A DNA stretch of 64,000 nt from Haemonchus contortus (lineage: Eukaryota > Nematoda > Chromadorea > Rhabditida > Trichostrongylidae). The stretch is from NCBI GenBank assembly GCA_000469685.2, contig LS997567.1, forward strand, positions 15,575,370-15,639,369. The letters are read 5' to 3'. The notes below the pieces were generated by a model that searched no databases, was not told the DNA's origin, and saw only the letters and a list, made by a program, of their open reading frames with translations. The position numbers and the translations under genes were made by a program. This document shows, piece by piece, positions 57,159 to 64,000 of this stretch (its first letter is position 1; each line of letters begins with the position of its first letter).

Positions 57159-57538
57159 GGGTAACGGAACTTCTCCCCTATCGCGGCATTCTCCATTGCG
57201 GCATGCGGCAAATTTCACTGCAATTACCGTACCCCGCCAATCGATAGGACGCGAAATTTTTCCTTGACTGGCTTGCTTTTTCATTGGATTTTATCGCTTT
57301 TTCTTCTGTTTCTCTTTAGTTTTCATGTTTATTAGACTTGATTAATTAAAATAACTCCTCCTATATAAACGACGATCAGAATCACATTGGAACTGAAGAG
57401 AGCGGCCGGCCAATTCAAATGTTTAAAGGACTCCCCACCTCACAAATTGCGCGCTCCAACCTTCCATAGCAATCCTGCGATAGGCGGGGGGGGGGGCGGT
57501 ATGTGCGACGCCGTGTTAGGGGAGAAGTTCCCGGACCC
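57159..57538 (+). mobile_element. MITE family M1, copy 2 (380 bp) with 9-bp target duplication
   Basis: Bounded by GGGTAACGGAACTTCTCCCC and GGGGAGAAGTTCCCGGACCC. The 9-bp direct repeat TAGGCGACG lies at 57150-57158 and 57539-57547. A 9-bp duplication suggests mobilisation by a Mutator-type transposase. It is homologous along its length to 17237-17614. Internal G run at 57486-57496. Confidence 0.9.
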
Positions 57539-57547
57539 TAGGCGACG

Positions 57548-58714
57548 GGACTGACCCCCGTCCACTAGATGTAGGGCTTGCAAAAAAATTGTTTTTTAAA
57601 GCTGGAGTATTCAAAGTAAGCATGCGGGCGGCAGAGACTGTACTACGGGTAGAGTGTAGAATCGTATTGAAAGCTGGCAATCCTGTTCAATTCTGTTCTG
57701 ATTCTGCTTTGCGATGCTGTTATGTTTGCAGGTAACATGTTGGACGCTTGAAGACTCGAACTTCGATTTCCGTGAAAATAGTGCCGGGAATTTTCAGAAA
57801 AACTTAATTTGTCGACTAACTGGACTTTCTATGAGAAAGGCTATTGAGCGGCCTTCTTACAAAGTTCATGACTAGAAAGGCGAAGCAAATGCCTGAAATT
57901 GTGAAATTTGAACCATTGCTATCATTTGAAAAAGTTTAAATTCTGTCGTGAAGGATATCAAAATAATAAGGGCTTCACGCTCTCCTCCAATATGATGGAA
58001 TCCATGCCTTTTGGAAGCCTAGAACAAAGGGAGGGTTGACGATGCTATTATATCTGCAAGTAATACTCTAGACGCTGAGGACTCAATTTTTATTATTTCT
58101 GGAAGCAAAGGCGAAAAGGTTAGGCAAGTTGAAATTTTTAAACATGTCTGGATTCTTCATGCGCTTTCCGCTGCTTATTACTGCTATTGGCAAATGCTGT
58201 TACTGCTGCTATTAGAAAAGTTATGGAAAGCGAAAGATCAATCTGTCACAAACAGTCGGTGGACCACGAATTAGTAGCAGTATAGTATTTTCTGGCGTAG
58301 ATAAATTTCTTATTAAATTCAGTTCGGAAAGCCAGGAACACTGCTCCAATCATGTCGAGCACAAACCTTACTTGAATTACTGCGGAAGAAGCTTCTCCGA
58401 TGTTTCACAATTTGTTCACAATACTATAATCATGAATAATGGATCGTCATCTTGATAGCGCTGCGATTTCTGCCGGAGCCCTTATATAGGCTGTGCATGT
58501 GTCAAGTTCGTTTTCGGTTGAGCATAGCTAAAAATGCAACAAAGAAATGCAAGTATAGCGAACGGTTAGAAGCAACGTTTAACTACACAAATAACTTCTT
58601 GTGAAGGAAGACAGGAGTTGAGCAAATACCCCAATATGTCGGTTATGCACAGATGTATCGACGAATAGGATATCTCCTGAAGCTGTTCCATTCCACGATT
58701 ACTGTAGCCAATGC
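57548..58714. other. Unassigned stretch
   Basis: AT-rich, no recognised coding region and no repeat partner in the window apart from a weak GCGGGCGGCAGAG motif near 57625. Confidence 0.4.
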
Positions 58715-59356
58715 TTGAAGGCACAGTTCACGATAGAAATGGCTTCTTAGATTCCCTCTCAAGATTACCCAGTGGTTCCCAAGGGTATCAGAAAGGGCAC
58801 TGTCGGGCCCAGAAACTCAAGAGCTAGGGCATGAGAGGATCCTCATTACCGGATCGCTCGGATGCTACGCTCATCGACCGATGTAATTTCAGAAGAGCGT
58901 AGAGGCGATACAGATTACGATAGTCGCACTAGGGCCCACTCGTTCGGCAACAATCATCTGATCGCCGCGTGGTGAGGTAATGATTCGCTCCGATCCTGTT
59001 ATTCTTTGCTGTTCTGTCTGCTGCTGCAGTCATTCTCCAGATTTTCTGCATATTTAGCTCAGAAGAATATCCACTATGCAGAAGAATAGTGGAAGAAGAT
59101 AGAAATCGAATCTTCAGCGGCAATATAGTCAGTCGTACGCAGTTGCACATATTGCAGGAAACTTTTTTCCAATCACCCCTTCCACGCCATTTTTTCTGTC
59201 TTAACTCGTCCAACCCCAGGTTTCACCGCTTTTTCGAATCTTGTTCTTTTGAATACGCCGATTCTCGCGCTTTTTCACCGTATTTGTACTATACTGGACG
59301 ACCTCTTTAATTGAGTGTCGAAACTGCTCAAAGCTCATCATTAACTGTGCCTTCAA
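58715..59356 (+). mobile_element. Inverted-repeat transposon H1, copy c (642 bp)
   Basis: It begins TTGAAGGCACAGTTCACGAT and ends ATTAACTGTGCCTTCAA; the outer 14 bases are perfect inverted repeats. Internal blocks AGGCGATACAG, GGGCCCACTCGTTCGGC and CAATCATCTGATCGCCG match copy a (11190-11260). No transposase. No clear target duplication. Confidence 0.78.
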
Positions 59357-59984
59357 TCTATTGCTTTGCTGCTCAGAGATGGGGCAAGTGTGGCAGGATT
59401 TGCGATGTGGGCATGTTGGCCGGTATACCGATTTGCTGTACCTATTTGTTATGTGATTGACTGATCAGGGCCCACTTTGTTCCCTTCAGCGGAGCATGTT
59501 CCAATTCTGAGGAATTTGAGATAAGGAGGATTCGCAAGTAGAGTTTAGTGCGCTTTCCGATCGAGCACACCGGAACTAACACCAAGCGAACCAAACGGTT
59601 TATATTTGACAAATATAAAGCAATGGCACAAACGGCAGCAAGTAATAAGCAGTCGGCGACTAAATGACGAACGGGTAGGGTACCTGAAATCAAATAAACT
59701 TAGCTGGGGACGTGCTGGGGCGCAGAGGACTCCCACCAGAGACAATAAATAACAAGTTCCGGATCTCATGTGTTGTGTTCTTATAGCTGTCTGTTCCCGC
59801 CGACGCCCCTTTGGCGGCAACTATTATTGACCCAAATGGTGAACAATCCATCGCAAATCAAAGATCACGCGCACAGCAATTGCTCCACCTCACACCACGT
59901 CAACCAAGGCTCAGGGGTCCTCTCGCCTCAACATCCCCTTCTCTGGGAACTGTCTTCAGATCTTATGCTGAGGTGGCATAACTC
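59357..59984. other. Possible 3' LTR region of the gypsy element; not proven
   Basis: If the gypsy pol to the right (minus strand) has a 3' LTR it should lie here. The other LTR is outside the window, so there is nothing to compare. No gene seen. Confidence 0.25.
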
Positions 59985-61063
59985 CTAGCGACCTGCCTTT
60001 GTCGGCTCCTCTCTTGACGCTTCTCCACTGTTTCCAGATGCCTTTTGGAAATGCTTTCCTTTATAATGGGCGGTCCTCCGGCCCTTATAATGAGCATGAG
60101 CCGGTCCTCCAGACTTCATTGGCTTGGGCACCTTGAGCGACTCTAAATGAACACCGTATTCCATAAGTTGCCTCGTGAGGTGATCGTAAAATTTCATTGC
60201 GCGTTGTACTTCCTACCACTTCCTTTAGTCTTCACCTGATCCTACACGGAGACAGTCCATGGAAGCTTTCAGCAATCCAACATCTTCCGGTAGAAGGTCA
60301 TGCCACTGCTGCACAAAGTCGGCATAGTCATCGAGGTATCCAAGAATGTGGGTCCGCGCTCTCTGGTTCATACGATTCCATCGTTTCATGAGCGGGGCCC
60401 ATTCACCCTCCAAACATACGCTTCGCAGGATAACCAGAACCGCTGCAGTGAAGTGAATCCACGAAAAAGGTTACTGGCGGCATCACCCACTTATTGGTTT
60501 CAATCTCATCAGCGAATACCCCGTTGTTATTACGCCGGATTTCACGGAAAAACCTGTAGTAAAAGAGAGTTGTCCTTGGCTCTTTCCTGCCTTCTCAGAA
60601 CATCTGGCACCAGAATGACGGTTCTGCCATGTTCAATGGCATTCGCTACTACAGAACGTGTTGTCGACCATTCCATTGACCGTGCCATATGCCATCCGTA
60701 TTGCATGGTCCTACTCGTATCCCATGGCCAACCAGGCAGAATCGTGTGATTAAACCGTGCCTCCTGAGGAACCATACTGCTCGTCAGCGCGACATGTGAA
60801 CACCGAAAACGAAAGAAACAGTGTTAAACAGCGTTAGATTTTGGATTCAAATGTTCAAGCAAGCAGCTGCTGTTCAAGATCCTTTGCACTTTGCACGAGG
60901 CTGATCCTTCGCCCCACCCAATCGCTAACACTCGGGCCGCATCCAGAATGCACTGGATTCTTTCGCCAACTACTTTAGGTGGCACCGAAGGTATGAGATA
61001 AGAGACGGTAATCTTCTGACTACAGCGACAAGACCACAACGGGAAGCCAGGACGTCCGTCCAC
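59985..61063 (-). pseudogene. Broken ORF region downstream of gypsy pol, function unknown
   Basis: On the minus strand, downstream of the integrase region, several frames follow in order. 61063-60824 has no recognisable domain. 60775-60542 has SVVANAIEHGRTVILVPDVL and RRQERAKDN. A frame-shifted piece near 60450 has TSLQRFWLSC. 60413-60225 has RARTHILGYLDDYADFVQQ and WHDLLPEDVGLL. 60197-59985 is basic, with repeated HYKGRRTAHYKGK and a Ser/Gly-rich end. Together they suggest one former protein of about 260 residues, highly charged with a basic tail, placed where some LTR elements have an extra ORF. I do not recognise the family. A nucleic-acid-binding role is only a guess from the tail. Confidence 0.4.
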
Positions 61064-61088
61064 TCTCGGAAAACTTTGACCGTCACAC

Positions 61089-63976
61089 TTAAATCTGACA
61101 TTCAGGAAATGTGTCTAAGAGTAGACGTCGTAGTCGTTTTCCAACCTGAAAAACGAATTTTTTTACGTAGTGGTATTCTTCCACAGGCGAACTCTCGCAC
61201 CGTGTTTCTCTTCCCTCCATCCTTAGGCCTTCTGCCTCTCCTCCGCCTGTGAAGCTTTCCACTGCTTCATGACTAATTTCATCTGGGCACTTGATTAAAA
61301 GATCGAACTGTACCCTCACTGTGTCTTCGTTTACGCCTGTCTTTGTGATTAGCGCTGAGTTTTCACTCGTTTCAATCACGCGGTGCGGTCCATCCCTTTC
61401 ACACGCTAGCTTGGAGTGTTTTGTATGGCTCCGCTCTCGCGGCATTTTCATGAAAATTCTTTCGCCTACTTTCGCCAAATGAGACTTGTCCACCGCCTTT
61501 TTGTCATCATAGTATTTCTTCATGCGCTCTCTATGGCTTTCCGCCCGCTGAGCGACTTCATCACGGATCACTCGCAAACCGCGCACAAGCTCGTTTTGTC
61601 GTCGAGGCCAATCTCACTCAGGCGCACTCTACTCTCGGGCAACGAGTTCAGGGAAATGAGCTGCTTAAAACCATACAGCAGGAAAAATGAAACTTTTTCC
61701 GTCCCTGCATGCGGTGTAACATTGTAGGCGAAGACTGTATTCCGGAGCAGCAAATCCCACATTTCTGGCACTTCTATCTTCTTCTTCAGACTTCGCCGCA
61801 GGCTCCCTATCGCTCGCTCTGCTGCCCCATTCTCTCGCGAACTCTACCCTTTTGTGACAGTGTGCTTGATGCCAGGAATTTTCGCAAGCTCATCGAGTAT
61901 TTCATTCACGAACTCAATTCCGTGATCTGTGTCCAACTGCTTTGGGCAGCGACCTTTCTCGCATATCCGTCGCTGGAATATCACTTCTACCACCGAGGCC
62001 GCTGCCTTGTCCTTCATTGAGTAAGCTCTTAGCCATTTACAGAAGTGATCCGCAAGTACTAGTATACAAAATACTTCATGTCACTGGCACTGAGACCCAT
62101 TTTTGAAATTTCGGCGCATACGCAATCGAACGGTTTGCTCGCCACGAAGAGGTTCAGTGGCCGCGTATTTGTTAGTTTGGGATTTGTCAGGAAACATTTC
62201 CTGTAGGCTCGCACCCACTTGGCGATGTCCTTCTCCATGGTCTACCATAAGACTACTTCCAAGTATTCTACACATCTTCGCCGAGAAATGCCCTGGGAGC
62301 CCTCCTCCGTGAGCCTAGTCAGACACCTTTCTCTTCTTTGATTTGAGACTACAACCACTGCAGTCTAATCTTCTCGCAGCAACTTCAAGGTGCCTTCTTC
62401 CACCATGAAGTCTTCCACTTTCAGTCTTTCAGTCATGCTAGACAAATTAACTTCTTCGTCCAGTCTATTTGCCCTCAAACTTTCCAAGACTCTGCTATAG
62501 TCTTCATCATTTTGCAGCTCTCTCAGCCACTCTGATCCTTCTGCTTCAGACACCGAACAAAAAACCTTGTCTTCTTCTGGATTGTGTATTTCGTCCACCT
62601 TCCCATCCTCTGGCAGTCCTCTTAAAAGAGCGTCGGCAACGGCATTCGCCTTGCCTTTCGCGTATTCGATGCTAAGCTGGTACTGCTGAACCTCGAGAGC
62701 CCATATTAGCACCCTTGCGTAGACATTTTGCCTTTTGAAAAGGATCGTGAGAGGTGGATGGTCCGTCCTCACTATAACGTGCATGCCATACCGTGCATGC
62801 CATACACGAAGAAGTGGAGCTTTCGCAAAGCCATAGAATGCTCCAAATCGGTTATGTGGTAATTCCGCTCTGCCCTTGGAACCTTTTTCGACGCAAATCA
62901 AATGGGATGCAGGAATCCGTCTAGTCCCTTTTGTGACAAAACAGCCTCACCCCAACTCGGGATGCGACCGTGTAAAGAGTAAATGGGCGCACACCGCTCC
63001 TTGCTGCCTCAATGTCTAACTGTGCCAGCACAGGCGGCTGCATCAGACTGGCCTTCAGTTGCTCAAAAGCTTCCTCTTCTGCCTTATGCCATCGCCAGGG
63101 CGCTTTGCTGTTGGTCAACTCGAACAAGGGACATACAATACTTGGAAAGTCTAGCACGACTTTCCGGTAATATCCGCACAAGCCCAAAAAGTATGCATTT
63201 CCGCCAATCATGTTGGACGTGGATTGGATTTTCTCGATCTTGACGGGATCAGCATGAACCCCTCCACTATCCCCTCCATGGCCAAGAAAGGTTACTCCTC
63301 CCCAACATCATACATTTCTGAGGCTTTAGCTTCAAATCAATCCGTTTCGTGGCCTCTAAAACGTCCCTCAGCACCTTCATATGCTGCTCCTTGGTTTTCC
63401 TAGCAATCAGCAACTCGTCACTATACACGAAGACGTTGTTGCCTATCATGTTCCCCAAGACTGAGTCCATGAATCTCTGAAACCTTGCTGGGGATGTGCA
63501 CAGGCCAAAGGGTAGGACTCTAGACTGGGACAAGTCCTCGGACGTTACGAAGCACTCTGCCTTCGCATCTTCCGACGTCAGGATTTGCCAATCTCCCGAG
63601 GCCATGCCCAGCGTGCTGAACTACTTTCGACCTTTTAGGCTGTGAAGAATCATATCTATCCGCGGCAGTGGGTACGCGTCTTGTTTCGTATTTTGTTAAG
63701 TTCCCAATAGTCGATACACAATTGTAATGACCCGTCTTTCTTTTTCCCCAATACGACCGGCGATCACTCTGACTCCCTAGCCTCTGTAATGCCTCGATCC
63801 AGCAGTTCCTTGAGATTTCCTTTGAATTTTCCTCGCGCACCTATGGCCACAGGCCTTACCTTCTGACTAGTCGGCGGCGTTCTACCCATGTCCACTTCGT
63901 GTATGACTAAATCGGTCTGTGTCAGTTCGCTGATTTCCACGGCAAACACCTTGTCATACTCGGTCACGATTCTCAT
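61089..63976 (-). pseudogene. Ty3/gypsy-type pol (reverse transcriptase, RNase H, integrase), decayed
   Basis: On the minus strand from right to left: 63976-63764, the segment before the RT with VRPVAIGARGKFKGNLKELL. 63605-63267, RT fingers and palm, with SQSRVLPFGLCTSPARFQRF; the active site reads VYSDELLIA, so the second Asp of the Y-x-D-D box is Glu. 63211-62921 with FLGLCGYYRKVVLDF. 62901-62365, RNase H and connection, with VRTDHPPLTILFK and YAKGKANAVADAL. 62300-61790, integrase pieces in changing frames, including a D-x-G-type block and an ENGAAER block after a stop. 61771-61089, the integrase C-terminal part, with DEVAQRAESHRERMKKYYDD and VGERIFMKMPRER. At least six frame breaks. Gag and protease would lie beyond 64000. 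An RNA-copying, DNA-integrating element, now dead. Confidence 0.9.
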
Positions 63977-64000
63977 AATTCTGGATCGTCCTCTTCACAA

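Noticed and set aside
1..64000. Bacterial features: operons, ribosome-binding sites, CRISPR arrays, integrons
   Set aside because: No gene density, no operon structure and no regularly spaced repeats; the content is that of a eukaryotic repeat-rich region.

Overview
The window looks like an intergenic, repeat-saturated stretch of an animal genome, most probably a strongylid (hookworm-like, clade V) nematode. The basis is the mix of families: RTE-type LINEs, a Penelope-like element with a GIY-YIG domain, several mariner and Tc1 lineages and a Ty3/gypsy pol, all in styles common in parasitic nematode genomes. The organism is an inference. No host gene could be recognised, and no rRNA, confident tRNA or CRISPR array is present. 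Nearly all open frames that can be interpreted belong to transposable elements, and all but one are broken.

Layout. 0-4.2 kb: the end of a Tc1-type inverted-repeat element, a dead Tc1-like transposase (minus), a dead Penelope-like element (minus) and a second Penelope fragment (plus). 5.57-9.49 kb: a ~1.95 kb unit duplicated in tandem at nearly 100% identity. 11-24 kb: small DNA-transposon relics, a 701-bp near-perfect inverted repeat at 16.15-16.85 kb, a decayed LTR-element fragment at 19.3-20.5 kb and a 451-bp MITE at 23.2 kb. 25.4-32.3 kb: two abutting composite elements with long inverted arms, each interrupted by a mariner. 32.29-38.85 kb: a decayed RTE retrotransposon (A) with a second, intact RTE (B, 1014-aa protein) inserted in it; both have target-site duplications. 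39.7-43 kb: two more inverted-repeat loci and a 63-bp palindrome. 44.7 kb: a 154-bp MITE. 45.6 kb: a degenerate GTT/ATT microsatellite. 47.3-49.3 kb: two convergent dead mariner transposases. 50.3 kb: a 78-bp palindrome. 51.3-53.8 kb: a second copy of the 25.4-28.3 kb composite element. 55.2-57.0 kb: another long inverted repeat. 57.2 kb: a 380-bp MITE with a 9-bp target duplication. 60-64 kb: a broken Ty3/gypsy pol (minus) with an unrecognised ORF region downstream.

Main points. (1) RTE-B is the only element with an uninterrupted coding region and all visible catalytic residues. It landed in frame inside RTE-A and so creates a chimeric 1278-codon frame. (2) Two copies of a roughly 2-kb non-coding composite element share inverted arms of about 370 bp. 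Each arm carries a tRNA-like Pol III promoter, except one arm that is truncated. Each copy acts as the empty site for the insertion in the other: a mariner in one and a short inverted-repeat transposon in the other. (3) A ~50-nt motif with a hammerhead-ribozyme-like core recurs next to Penelope sequence and in both arms of the 16-kb hairpin. (4) Long inverted repeats are unusually frequent, at seven loci, together with two near-perfect short palindromes. These could be sources of double-stranded RNA or fold-back mobile elements.
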